From: Ralstonia sp. UNC404CL21Col
GTDB lineage: Bacteria > Pseudomonadota > Gammaproteobacteria > Burkholderiales > Burkholderiaceae
Reading direction: 5' to 3'
Assembly: GCF_000620465.1 (NCBI RefSeq)
Contig: NZ_JIBE01000007.1
Coordinates: 62,001 to 126,000 of the forward strand
Length of the DNA stretch: 64,000 nucleotides
Positions within the stretch are counted from its first letter, which is position 1, and each line of letters starts with the position of its first letter. This document shows, in pieces, positions 36,288 through 44,816 of this stretch. Both the position numbers and the translations under genes were made by a program. Below the pieces are notes generated by a model. That model saw only the letters and a program-made list of their open reading frames with translations, made no database searches and was not told the DNA's origin.

Positions 36288-37454
36288 TCAAACTGCATCC
36301 ACCGCAAAGATGCGGCGATGCTCCTTGATGGCATAGCGATCCGTCATGCCGGCAATGTAATGCGCAATCCAGCGCGGCTGCTCTTCAGGGTTGGCTTTCG
36401 CCTGATATTGCGGCGGCAGCAGACGCGGATCATCCATGAACGCGCCGAACAGATCGTCGATGATGCGGCGTGCCTTGGCGGCCATGCGCATCACGAGGTA
36501 ATGCCGATACAGGTTATCGAACAGGAAGCGCTTGAGCGCGCGCGCCTCTTCGCGCATCGGCTCCGAAAACGCAGCGAGCGCCGGCGCGGCACGCACATCG
36601 TCGATACATTGCGGCGCCACTTCAGCGATGCCCACGCGCGTGGTGCCGATCAGATCGACGATCAGCGCGTTGATGATGCGACGAATGGTTTCGTTGATCA
36701 GGCGTCGGCCGCTGACGTCCGGAAATGCCGCCTCGGCTTCGCGCCGATGGATGGCCCACAGCGGCACGTCTTCGAGTTGCTCCAGCGTGATCAGGCCGGA
36801 GCGCAGGCCGTCGTCGATATCGTGGTTGTTGTACGCGACCTCATCGGCGAGGTTGGCAAGCTGCGCTTCGAGTGATGGCTGCTGCCCCTCGAGAAAGCGC
36901 CGCCCCAGGTCACCCAGCGTCGCCGCGTTATTGCGGGAGCAATGCTTGAGGATGCCCTCGCGCGTTTCGAACGTCAGGTTCAGCCCGTCGAAACCGCCGT
37001 AGCGCTCTTCCAGCTGGTCGACCACGAGCAGGCTCTGCAGGTTGTGCTCGAACCCCCCGTACGGCTTCATGCAATCGTTGAGCGCATCCTGCCCGGCATG
37101 GCCGAACGGCGTGTGGCCCAGATCATGTGCCAACGAAATCGCTTCGACGAGATCCTCGTTCAGGCGCAGGCTGCGCGCGATCGAACGGGCAATCTGCGCG
37201 ACTTCCAGGCTGTGTGTGAGCCGCGTCCGAAACAGGTCGCCCTCGTGATTCACGAAGACCTGCGTCTTGTATTCGAGCCGGCGGAAAGCGGTGCTGTGGA
37301 TGATGCGATCGCGGTCACGCTGGAACTCGGTGCGCGATGTGGATGGCGGCTCGGCGTGGACGCGGCCGCGCGTCTGCGCCGAATGCGCGGCGTAGGGAGC
37401 GAGAGGGCCTTCGAGATCGAACGGCGCAGACGGCACATCAAATCGGTCGTTCAT
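36288..37454 (-). CDS. dgt: dGTPase-like HD-domain triphosphohydrolase
   Basis: 388-residue deoxyguanosinetriphosphate triphosphohydrolase-like protein, hydrolysing dNTPs to nucleoside and triphosphate. Conserved segments are [22 protein letters not shown] in pieces, [13 protein letters not shown] (His81), [14 protein letters not shown] (His110-Asp111) and [12 protein letters not shown] (fourth metal ligand). The length is typical of the type-2 subfamily. It lies 19 nt downstream of aroB on the same strand, probably in the aroK-aroB-dgt operon. Confidence 0.94.
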   Translation of the reverse strand: MNDRFDVPSAPFDLEGPLAPYAAHSAQTRGRVHAEPPSTSRTEFQRDRDRIIHSTAFRRLEYKTQVFVNHEGDLFRTRLTHSLEVAQIARSIARSLRLNEDLVEAISLAHDLGHTPFGHAGQDALNDCMKPYGGFEHNLQSLLVVDQLEERYGGFDGLNLTFETREGILKHCSRNNAATLGDLGRRFLEGQQPSLEAQLANLADEVAYNNHDIDDGLRSGLITLEQLEDVPLWAIHRREAEAAFPDVSGRRLINETIRRIINALIVDLIGTTRVGIAEVAPQCIDDVRAAPALAAFSEPMREEARALKRFLFDNLYRHYLVMRMAAKARRIIDDLFGAFMDDPRLLPPQYQAKANPEEQPRWIAHYIAGMTDRYAIKEHRRIFAVDAV

Positions 37455-37473
37455 CGGGCCATCTCGTCTTGTC

Positions 37474-38580
37474 TCAGGCGACGGGCGCCTCGGTCGGCGG
37501 TCGCAGCACGGCGTGCTGCAAGGTGGCGCGCAAGTCAGCGTCGGGCACCGTGGTCACGAAGGCCTGGCCCAGCTTGCGCAGGAGTACGAACTTGATCTCG
37601 CCGGCTTCGGCCTTTTTGTCGACGCGCATCAGGTCGATGAACCCATCCACGCCAAGGTCCGGCGCCACCGTCGGCAGGTCGGCGGCACGCGTGAGCGCCG
37701 CGATGCGGTTGCGCGTCTCGATGTCGATAAAGCCCAAGCGATGCGACAGGTCCGCCGCCATCACCATGCCGCAGCCGACGGCCTCGCCGTGCAGCCATTC
37801 GCCATAGCCCAGACCGGCTTCGATGGCGTGGCCAAAGGTGTGACCGAAATTGAGGGTGGCACGCAGACCGGTCTCCCGCTCATCCTGTGCCACGACTGCG
37901 GCCTTGATACGCACCGAGCCTCGCACGGCCTCGGTCATCAAATCCGTATCGCAGTCGTTGAGGCCCTTGATGTTCTGTTCGATCCACGCAAAGTAATCGG
38001 CATCGGCAATCGCGCCGTGCTTGATGACCTCGGCCATGCCCGCAGCCAGCTCGCGCGCCGGCAGAGTGCGCAGCGTATCGATATCGGCCAGCACCGCCTG
38101 CGGCTGGTGGAACGCGCCGATCATGTTCTTGCCCAGCGGGTGGTTGATGCCCGTCTTGCCACCCACCGAAGAATCGACCTGCGACAACAGCGTCGTCGGC
38201 ACCTGGATGAAGGGCACGCCGCGCATGTAGCAGGCAGCGGCAAAGCCCGTCATGTCGCCGATCACGCCGCCACCCAGGGCGATCAGCGTGGTCTTGCGAT
38301 CTGCGCCCGCGGTCAACAGCGCGTCGAAGATGCGATTGAGCGTGTCCCACTTCTTGAACGATTCGCCATCAGGCAGCACGACCGTGTCGACCGCCTTGCC
38401 GAGCGAACGAACGGCCGCTTCGACCTTGGCCGCATACAACGGTGCGACGGTCTCGTTGGTGACGATCACAGCACGCGCGCCGCGAATGTGGGGGGCAAAC
38501 AACTCAGCCTTGGACAGCAGCCCCGAGCCGATATGGATCGGATAGGCGCGATCGCCAAGGTCAACATCAACGGTAATCAT
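37474..38580 (-). CDS. aroB: 3-dehydroquinate synthase AroB
   Basis: 368-residue NAD- and metal-dependent enzyme making 3-dehydroquinate from DAHP in the shikimate pathway. It shows the [15 protein letters not shown] region, [23 protein letters not shown] in pieces, the substrate loop [17 protein letters not shown] in pieces, and metal-ligand histidines in [12 protein letters not shown] and [11 protein letters not shown]. It overlaps aroK by four bases (ATGA). Confidence 0.97.
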   Translation of the reverse strand: MITVDVDLGDRAYPIHIGSGLLSKAELFAPHIRGARAVIVTNETVAPLYAAKVEAAVRSLGKAVDTVVLPDGESFKKWDTLNRIFDALLTAGADRKTTLIALGGGVIGDMTGFAAACYMRGVPFIQVPTTLLSQVDSSVGGKTGINHPLGKNMIGAFHQPQAVLADIDTLRTLPARELAAGMAEVIKHGAIADADYFAWIEQNIKGLNDCDTDLMTEAVRGSVRIKAAVVAQDERETGLRATLNFGHTFGHAIEAGLGYGEWLHGEAVGCGMVMAADLSHRLGFIDIETRNRIAALTRAADLPTVAPDLGVDGFIDLMRVDKKAEAGEIKFVLLRKLGQAFVTTVPDADLRATLQHAVLRPPTEAPVA

Positions 38581-39149
38581 GACTGAGAGGAGACTTGCGA
38601 GGAGGTGGAAGAGCCTGCGGGCGGAGCCACAATGCCGGCCACTTCGAGTTGCATCAGAACCATATTAACAAGCTGCGCGACGGTGGGCTTGCCGGTTTCG
38701 ATGACGAAATGCGCCACGTCACGGTACAGCGGATCGCGGATCGCATGCAGTTCCTCCAGCTTGGCGCGCGGGTTCTCTGTCTGCAGCAGCGGCCGGTTCT
38801 TGTCGTGGCGCGTGCGCAGATACAGGTCATGCGGATTGGCGCGCAGGTAGATCACCGTACCGCGTTCGCGCAGGAACGCCCGGTTTTCGGCCCGCAACAC
38901 GGCGCCCCCGCCCGTGGCGATGACCACGCCGTCGCGCGCGGTCAGCTCGTCGATCATGTGGGTTTCGCGATCGCGAAAACCGACCTCGCCTTCGTGCTCG
39001 AAAATGACCGGCACCCGCACACCGCAGCGCGCTTCGATCTCATGGTCGGAGTCGAAGAACGGCAGATCGAGCCGACGCGCCACCGCCCGGCCGACCGTGG
39101 TCTTGCCCGCGCCCATCAAGCCGACGAAAAATACGTTCGAAACAGACAA
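38577..39149 (-). CDS. aroK: Shikimate kinase AroK
   Basis: 190-residue kinase phosphorylating shikimate. The P-loop [12 protein letters not shown] is at residues 10-21, the substrate-binding Asp is in [22 protein letters not shown] follows, and the ATGGGAVL glycine-rich loop and lid [14 protein letters not shown] are present. It is translationally coupled to aroB. It is separated from pilQ by a terminator, so despite the common pilQ-aroK order it probably has its own promoter in the 138-bp gap. Confidence 0.96.
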   Translation of the reverse strand: MSVSNVFFVGLMGAGKTTVGRAVARRLDLPFFDSDHEIEARCGVRVPVIFEHEGEVGFRDRETHMIDELTARDGVVIATGGGAVLRAENRAFLRERGTVIYLRANPHDLYLRTRHDKNRPLLQTENPRAKLEELHAIRDPLYRDVAHFVIETGKPTVAQLVNMVLMQLEVAGIVAPPAGSSTSSQVSSQS

Positions 39150-39228
39150 AATCGCGTGAAATCAGGAATTTGAGCCTGATTGTAGTGGCATTTGGTCACC
39201 ATCCTGCACAAACCCCGCCGCAGGACAC

Positions 39229-39267
39229 AAAAAAGCCCGGCGCTCCATTCAGGAGGCCGGGCTTTTT
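39229..39267. terminator. Bidirectional terminator between pilQ and aroK
   Basis: The stem GCCCGG/CCGGGC (39235-39240, 39257-39262), extended by flanking A and T tracts, forms AAAAGCCCGG...CCGGGCTTTTT. Its position fits termination of the pilMNOPQ transcript. Confidence 0.85.
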
Positions 39268-39287
39268 GATCGAAACGCCGCCGTCGG

Positions 39288-41450
39288 TTACTTCAGCGAC
39301 AGTTGATCGGAGAGCACACGCGGCGTCAGGAAGACCAGCAACTCGGTGCGGTTGTTGATCTTGTTGGTGCTCTTGAACAGGTTGCCCAGCACCGGAATGT
39401 CGCCCAGCAGCGGCACCTTGTTGATGTCGGTCCGCTCATTCTGCGTGTAGATACCGCCGATCACGACCGTGCCGCCGTTCTCGACCAGCACCTGCGTCTG
39501 CACGTGCTTGGTGTCGATGGCGAAGCCGTTGGTGGTCTGGATACCTACGCTGTCCTTGTTGACGTCCACATCCAGGAAGATGTTGCCGTCCGGCGTGATC
39601 TTGGGCGTCACTTCCAGCTTCAGGTTGGCCTTCTTGAACTGCACCGAAGTCGCACCGGAAGACGTCGCCTGTTGGTACGGAATCTCAGTACCTTGCTCGA
39701 TCAGCGCCTTGATGTTGTCGGCTGTGACCACGCGCGGGCTTGATACGATCTTGCCGCGGCCGTCAGCTTCCAGCGCAGACAGCTCCAGCGCCAGGAAGCG
39801 GCCGGCACCGGCATTGAACAGGCTCACGGCCACGCTTGCCGCGTTCACGCCGTTGATGCCATTGGCCGGGAAGCTGATCGCGGGGCTGTTGTCCCACGTG
39901 GCGTTTTGCGTCACAGGCGACACGACGTTGGTGTAGGTATTGCCGTAACCGGCACCGTTGGTCTTGGAGGCAAAGCCAAGCTTGGCGCCGAGGTTGCGGC
40001 TGAACGTGTCGTCCGCCTCGACAATGCGCGCTTCGATCATCACCTGGCGCACCGGAATGTCGATCTTCAGCAGGAACGCCTGCACTTCCTCCAGCTTGCT
40101 CGGGATGTCCGAGACGAACAGCTGGTTCGTACGCGTATCCGCCGTGAGCGAGCCGCGCTTGGACAGGATTCGAGAAGTCGTACCGCCGGCAGCACCACCT
40201 GCCCCGCCGGCAGCCCCGGTACCCAGCAGCATGTTCCGCACATCGCCAGCACTTTGGTAGTTCAGGCGGAACACTTGGCTACGCAACGGCTCCAACTCGG
40301 TCACTTGCTGCTGCGACTCAAGCTCGGCCTTTTCCTTCGTGGCCAGCTCACCGCGCGGGGCGACCCACAGCACGTTGCCATTGCGACGCGACGCCAGGCC
40401 CTTCGAGTCCAGCACGATCTGCAGTGCCTGATCCCAGGGCACATCTTTCAGACGCAGCGAAAGGGTGCCCGTCACGCTGTCGCTGGTCACGATGTTGAGG
40501 TTCGTGAAGTCTGCGAAGACCTGCAGCAACGAACGCACATCGATGTTCTGGAAGTTCAGCGACAGGCGCTCACCGCGGTAGCCAGGCCCGGAAATCAGCT
40601 TGTTCGGGTCTTCCTTGGTCGGACGCACTTCCACGACGAACTGCGTGTCGGTCTGATACGAGCTGTACTGCCAGTTGCCGCGCGGCTCGATGATCAGGCG
40701 GGCGCCGGTGCCGTTGTCGGTGGCACGCATGGCCTGCACGGGCGTGCCGAAATCGCTCACGTCGTAACGACGGCGCAGCGACTGCGGCAGCGTCGCACCG
40801 ACGAAGTCCACGACGAGGTTCTGGCCTTGCTGGGCGATGTTGATCGCCGAGTTGGCAGTCGACAGGTCGACCACGACGCGACCTGCGAGATCCTCGCCAC
40901 GGCGGAAGTCAACGTTGCGCACCGCCGGGCGCTCGGCGCCTGCGACGGGGGCCGGGGCCGAGAAGGTCGGTGCCGCGACAGCCGCGGCCACGGGCGCAGC
41001 TTCCAGCGTCAGCACGTACTGGTTACCGCGCACTTCCGACTTGTACTGCGTCTGGCGCGCGAGATCGAGCACAACGCGGGTACGGTCGCCGATCTGCACC
41101 ACGTTCGCCGAACGCAGCAGCTTGCCGCCGTATTGGTAATTGGCGCGGCCCTGCGCGAAGCTGGCCCCGAAGAAGTCGATGGCGATGCGCGCAGGCTGCT
41201 GCGTGCTGAACTCCACCGGCTTCTGGGTCGGCGCGCTCTTGAGCGTGACCGTCACCACGGTGGATTCGCCGGCCGTGGCCTGCTCCACCTTTTCGATCGT
41301 GTTGCCGGAGACGGCCGCTGCAGGCGCCGCCTGCTGAGCGGCGGCCTGACCGGCCACCATGAACAGGCACAGCGAAAGCCATGCCACCGCGCCCCCCCGG
41401 GCCACTCGGGCTGCCTGCGACAGGCCGCCCTTCACAAGACGCATCGTCAT
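39288..41450 (-). CDS. pilQ: Type IV pilus secretin PilQ
   Basis: 720-residue outer-membrane secretin through which the type IV pilus passes. The ATG overlaps the pilP stop (ATGA). A signal peptide is followed by two AMIN domains (about residues 45-260, with repeats of RIAIDFFGA and GRVVVDLS), the N0/N1 domains (LSLNFQNIDVRSLLQVFADFT in pieces), a Gly-rich AGGAGGAAGG loop, and the secretin core. The core ends with KVPLLGDIPVLGNLFKS and NRTELLVFLTPRVL, as in PilQ of Neisseria and Ralstonia. Last gene of the operon. Confidence 0.97.
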   Translation of the reverse strand: MTMRLVKGGLSQAARVARGGAVAWLSLCLFMVAGQAAAQQAAPAAAVSGNTIEKVEQATAGESTVVTVTLKSAPTQKPVEFSTQQPARIAIDFFGASFAQGRANYQYGGKLLRSANVVQIGDRTRVVLDLARQTQYKSEVRGNQYVLTLEAAPVAAAVAAPTFSAPAPVAGAERPAVRNVDFRRGEDLAGRVVVDLSTANSAINIAQQGQNLVVDFVGATLPQSLRRRYDVSDFGTPVQAMRATDNGTGARLIIEPRGNWQYSSYQTDTQFVVEVRPTKEDPNKLISGPGYRGERLSLNFQNIDVRSLLQVFADFTNLNIVTSDSVTGTLSLRLKDVPWDQALQIVLDSKGLASRRNGNVLWVAPRGELATKEKAELESQQQVTELEPLRSQVFRLNYQSAGDVRNMLLGTGAAGGAGGAAGGTTSRILSKRGSLTADTRTNQLFVSDIPSKLEEVQAFLLKIDIPVRQVMIEARIVEADDTFSRNLGAKLGFASKTNGAGYGNTYTNVVSPVTQNATWDNSPAISFPANGINGVNAASVAVSLFNAGAGRFLALELSALEADGRGKIVSSPRVVTADNIKALIEQGTEIPYQQATSSGATSVQFKKANLKLEVTPKITPDGNIFLDVDVNKDSVGIQTTNGFAIDTKHVQTQVLVENGGTVVIGGIYTQNERTDINKVPLLGDIPVLGNLFKSTNKINNRTELLVFLTPRVLSDQLSLK

Positions 41451-41992
41451 TGCGCGCTCTCCTGAACTTTCAGGGTCGTCATTTTTTCTTTCCATTCGGT
41501 CGTGCCTTCGCGCACCAGCTCACGCAGGGTGAGTTCCTGGTCTCCGATGCGGACGATGCGACCATAGTTTTGTCCGATGTACTGCCCCACATGCACATGC
41601 TGCGTCTTGTCCCCGACAGACAGGACACCTTCCGTCTCGCCATTGCGCTTCATCGTCCCGACCAGCCTGAAGGCTTCCAGCGGATAGTCTTCCAGCGGCT
41701 CGCGACGGCGATTCGGTTCCGGCGATTCGTTCTGCGCGCGCGACAGTTCTGCCACCTTCTGCACGCTGAACGGATCAGTCTGCTTGGTGGTCGTGTATTC
41801 GCGCGGCGCGTAAGGCTTGGGCTCGGGCAGCGGCGGCACGGTCGTACTGACGCTTTGGCGCGCTTGCTGCATCCATTGCTGCAATTCATCGTCTTCGCTC
41901 GCGCCGCAGGCCGTCAGCACGACGGCCAGGCACAGCGGCGACAGACGCAGAACGTGCGACATGCGGCGACGGCTCACGATGCGGCCCCTCAT
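41447..41992 (-). CDS. pilP: Type IV pilus assembly lipoprotein PilP
   Basis: 181-residue inner-membrane lipoprotein linking PilNO to PilQ. With the ATG at 41992 (overlapping the pilO stop as ATGA) the lipobox LTAC puts the acylated Cys at residue 29. A start at 41962 would shorten the leader by ten residues. A disordered proline-rich linker (PPLPEPKPYAPREY) is followed by the beta-sandwich domain with YPLEAFRLVGTM and GQYIGQNYGRIVRI. Confidence 0.93.
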   Translation of the reverse strand: MRGRIVSRRRMSHVLRLSPLCLAVVLTACGASEDDELQQWMQQARQSVSTTVPPLPEPKPYAPREYTTTKQTDPFSVQKVAELSRAQNESPEPNRRREPLEDYPLEAFRLVGTMKRNGETEGVLSVGDKTQHVHVGQYIGQNYGRIVRIGDQELTLRELVREGTTEWKEKMTTLKVQESAQ

Positions 41993-42648
41993 TTGGCGCC
42001 TCCCTTGGCGGCTGCATTCGCCTTGCGCTGTGCAGCCTGCTCGTCGGCGTCGAGCGCCCGGTAGGCCTCGGCGCGCGTTTCCATCACCATGCCGCCATCC
42101 TTGGTGCCTGTCAGCGAGATGTTCTGCAGCGTGACGATGCGCGAGAGCGCCGCCACGTCGGCAGCGAAGAGCGCCATGTCGTGATAGCGGCCATTCACCT
42201 TCACCGCCACCGGGATCTCGGCGTAGTAAGGCTTGATCACGGCGCCGGACGGGCGGAACAGGTCGAAGGTCAGCCCACGCGCGATACCGGCATGGTTGAC
42301 GTCGGCCAGCAGCGCATCCATCTCGGTCTTGTTGGGCAGTTGCAGTTCGAGCTTCGCGACACGCTGCTCCACCTCGGCCTTCTGCTTGCGCAGGGCTTCG
42401 AGGTTCACTACCTGCGCGAGCTTGCTCTGGTATGCCGCCTTGAGGTTGTCCTGCTCGGTGCGCTTGGCGTCGCGTTCGTCGAACTTGCCGCTCCAATAGA
42501 ACTGCCAGCCCAGGCCGATTACCAGCACGGCGGAGAGAATCATGAACAGGATGCGCGGCGCGATCGGCCACGTTTCCGGCTCGTTCAGGTTCAGGCCACG
42601 GAACTGGCTGACCAGGTCTTCCAACGAAATTTCGGTCGAGAGCGCCAT
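41989..42648 (-). CDS. pilO: Type IV pilus inner-membrane protein PilO
   Basis: 219-residue protein with an N-terminal cytoplasmic stretch, one membrane helix (ILFMILSAVLVIGLGWQF), a coiled coil rich in Glu/Lys/Gln (RKQKAEVEQRVAKLELQLP) and a ferredoxin-like periplasmic domain with GLTFDLFRP and YHDMALFAADVAALSRIV. The start MALSTEISLEDL fits the family. It is two bases from pilN and overlaps pilP by four bases. Confidence 0.93.
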   Translation of the reverse strand: MALSTEISLEDLVSQFRGLNLNEPETWPIAPRILFMILSAVLVIGLGWQFYWSGKFDERDAKRTEQDNLKAAYQSKLAQVVNLEALRKQKAEVEQRVAKLELQLPNKTEMDALLADVNHAGIARGLTFDLFRPSGAVIKPYYAEIPVAVKVNGRYHDMALFAADVAALSRIVTLQNISLTGTKDGGMVMETRAEAYRALDADEQAAQRKANAAAKGGAK

Positions 42649-42650
42649 GG

Positions 42651-43283
42651 TTATTTCCCCGCCGTGGCCGCACCGGGCTTGGCCGGCGTTGCCGGTTCGG
42701 CCTTCCACTGGAAGCGGATGGTGAAGTTGAACAGGCGGCGCTGTTCCTTCAGGTTGTTCGTCATGGTGGTGGCCACCGATTCGCCCAGTTCGGCATGATC
42801 GAGCCAGGGCACCGCACCCAGGTTGCGCAGCAGGTCCGACACGCGCTCGTTCGACTGCGCCACACCGGATACCGTGTAACGGTCTCCTTCCTGCTTCAGC
42901 GAGGTGAGATAGATGCCGTCCGGCACCTGGCGCACCAATTCTTCAAGCAGCTGCACCGGGCGGTTGCGCTGGTTTTGCAGACTTTCCACGGCCTGCTGAC
43001 GCTGCAGCAGGTCGTCGATGTCCTTTTTGAGGGTGTTGACCTCGGCGATCTGCTTGTCCATCTCCGCGTTCTTCTGCGTGAGGATGTCGTTGATGCGTTG
43101 CGCCTCTTCGGTCTGGTGATCGATCACCATGCCGCCCAGGAACACCACCACCGCACCCACGGCAGCGGCGGCGCCGAGGCTCATGAATACCTTCTTGCGC
43201 TTACCGGCGCGTCGCTCCGCGTGATACGGCAGCAGGTTCACGCTCGGGAGCGCATTCACGGCATGTGCGCTTTCATTGGCCAT
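42651..43283 (-). CDS. pilN: Type IV pilus inner-membrane protein PilN
   Basis: 210-residue partner of PilM and PilO. The cytoplasmic N-terminus carries the PilM-binding motif SVNLLPYHAERR (the INLLP motif). It is followed by a membrane helix near residues 36-53, a coiled coil (QRINDILTQKNAEMDKQIAEV in part) and a periplasmic domain with LLEELVRQVPDGIYL. The longer frame upstream lies inside pilM and is rejected. The start is ten bases after the pilM stop. Confidence 0.94.
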   Translation of the reverse strand: MANESAHAVNALPSVNLLPYHAERRAGKRKKVFMSLGAAAAVGAVVVFLGGMVIDHQTEEAQRINDILTQKNAEMDKQIAEVNTLKKDIDDLLQRQQAVESLQNQRNRPVQLLEELVRQVPDGIYLTSLKQEGDRYTVSGVAQSNERVSDLLRNLGAVPWLDHAELGESVATTMTNNLKEQRRLFNFTIRFQWKAEPATPAKPGAATAGK

Positions 43284-43293
43284 CGTCAGCTCC

Positions 43294-44379
43294 TTATTGC
43301 AGCCCGCGCAGGGCGAGGCCCGCGCTGACGATGTAGGCCGGCAGATCGCGCTGCAGATAGCGCGCGTTGACGTTCTTGGCCGCGCCCATATTGGCGAACG
43401 GATTGGCCAGCGTCGTATTGATCTGCGTCTGCTGCTGGATGGCGGTCTGCACGCCCAGCAACGATGCGTGGCCGCCCGACAGCACGATCTCGTCGACGCG
43501 GCCGACGCTCGAGGTTGACAGGAAATTCTGGATGGCCTGACCGACCTCCATGGCCAGCGTCTCAAGCGACGGCTTGAGCAGTTGGCTGCGGTATTCGTCG
43601 GGCAGCGTGTTCTTGCGCTTCTTCACCTCGGCCTTGAGCAGATCGAGGGAGAACAGGCGCGAAATGCTCTGCGTAAGCTGGTCGCCCGAGCCCGACATCG
43701 GCTGCTCGTACAACTCCTTCCAGCCCTGGTAGAACAATGCGTGCGAGCGCGCACCGCCCAGGTGGAACATCGCCACGACCGGCATGTCGCGCGTCTCCGT
43801 TTCGGTGGCGTCCGGCTTGACGGCCAGCATGTGCGTCATGGCGCGCTGGATGGCGTTTTCTTCCACGTCCATGACGATTGCTTTCAGACCGGCCATCTCG
43901 GCGGCGGTCACGCGCTCGGTCACACGCTCGGACACCGTTGCCGTGACGCGCACGCCGATCCCGCCTTCGGTTTCGGACGGGCCGATCACGACATAGTCGA
44001 AATTGACGTTCTGCGAGGGCGGAAACAGCCGGTTGGCTTCGCTCTCGACCTGCACGAAGAGTTCGTCTTCAGTCAGGTTGTCGGGCAGGCTGACGGTTTG
44101 CGATTCCGTCAGGCTCGCGGGAATGGCAAGCACGGCTTCCTTACCGCGAATGCCGGCCTTGGCGATGGCGCGCTTGAGCGCATTGCCCACCGCATCGATA
44201 TTCACCAGATTGCCGTCAGCGACGGCACTGCGTTCAATCAGCTCGCTGGCGCATTTTTCGAGACGGAAATCCCCCTGCTTGCCGTTGGCGGACAACTCCA
44301 CCACCTTGACGCTGGAAGACCCGATATCTATCCCGACGATATTGCGGCGCAGCAGGCCGGACAACAAACCCCGTCGCAC
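43294..44379 (-). CDS. pilM: Type IV pilus actin-like ATPase PilM
   Basis: 361-residue cytoplasmic actin/FtsA-like protein that binds the PilN tail. The phosphate-1 motif GIDIGSSSVKVVEL, the EAVLAIPASLTESQTVSLPDN region, VVAMFHLGGARSH and the adenosine motif LSGGHASLLGVQTAI are typical. First gene of pilMNOPQ. It is divergent from mrcA across a 437-bp region, an arrangement also known from other proteobacteria. Confidence 0.95.
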   Translation of the reverse strand: MRRGLLSGLLRRNIVGIDIGSSSVKVVELSANGKQGDFRLEKCASELIERSAVADGNLVNIDAVGNALKRAIAKAGIRGKEAVLAIPASLTESQTVSLPDNLTEDELFVQVESEANRLFPPSQNVNFDYVVIGPSETEGGIGVRVTATVSERVTERVTAAEMAGLKAIVMDVEENAIQRAMTHMLAVKPDATETETRDMPVVAMFHLGGARSHALFYQGWKELYEQPMSGSGDQLTQSISRLFSLDLLKAEVKKRKNTLPDEYRSQLLKPSLETLAMEVGQAIQNFLSTSSVGRVDEIVLSGGHASLLGVQTAIQQQTQINTTLANPFANMGAAKNVNARYLQRDLPAYIVSAGLALRGLQ

Positions 44380-44722
44380 AGAGACACCCCACCGTTTATA
44401 GTTTTTTGAACCCTGGCGCCCGTCGCAAATCCAACGTGCGCCATAGCCTGCTTAGATTTGCTGCTGGATTCTCACAAAATCCTTTAGAACAGGCAAACGC
44501 TCAGGCAGACCGCGATGCATTTCGCGCCATGCCCTTCCGAAAGCGTTGTCAAAACCCCACGGTCGGGGGATACCCCTTTCGTCTGACTTGATTTCCGCTC
44601 CGTCTACTTCTAACGGCGGATTCTTAGCCGCCTTGAATCAAGATACCGCCGGCGCACAATCTACGCCTGAAAGGGGCATGGCGCGGCGCACAAGTGCCGG
44701 CTCATCCGCTGAGGTGACAGTG

Positions 44723-44739
44723 GTTACGTGCTGTTACGT
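44723..44739 (+). repeat. GTTACGT direct repeats upstream of mrcA
   Basis: Two GTTACGT heptamers (44723-44729 and 44733-44739) have starts exactly 10 bp apart, one helical turn, about 33 bp upstream of the mrcA -10 box. This is a typical layout for a response-regulator or other dimeric binding site. Confidence 0.45.
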
Positions 44740-44771
44740 CCGAGGCAGCCGGACCGCCGAAGCCTCAACGA

Positions 44772-44777
44772 TATAAT
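44772..44777 (+). promoter_or_regulatory. Candidate -10 box of mrcA
   Basis: A perfect TATAAT lies 39 bp upstream of the mrcA ATG. The -35 region (about 44749-44754) is a poor match, which together with the direct repeats upstream suggests activation. Confidence 0.5.
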
Positions 44778-44816
44778 CGCCGCCACGCTGACTGACACCC
44801 CCGGTGCCCACCTGTA

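Larger units (their letters stand above)
44380..44816. other. Divergent regulatory region between pilM and mrcA
   Basis: 437 bases with no convincing gene. On the mrcA side there is a TATAAT box and a pair of GTTACGT direct repeats. On the pilM side an AT-richer stretch (TTCAAAAAACTATAAACGG on the minus strand) may hold the pil promoter, but no -35/-10 pair at proper spacing could be fixed. Short frames here lack protein-like character. Confidence 0.55.
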
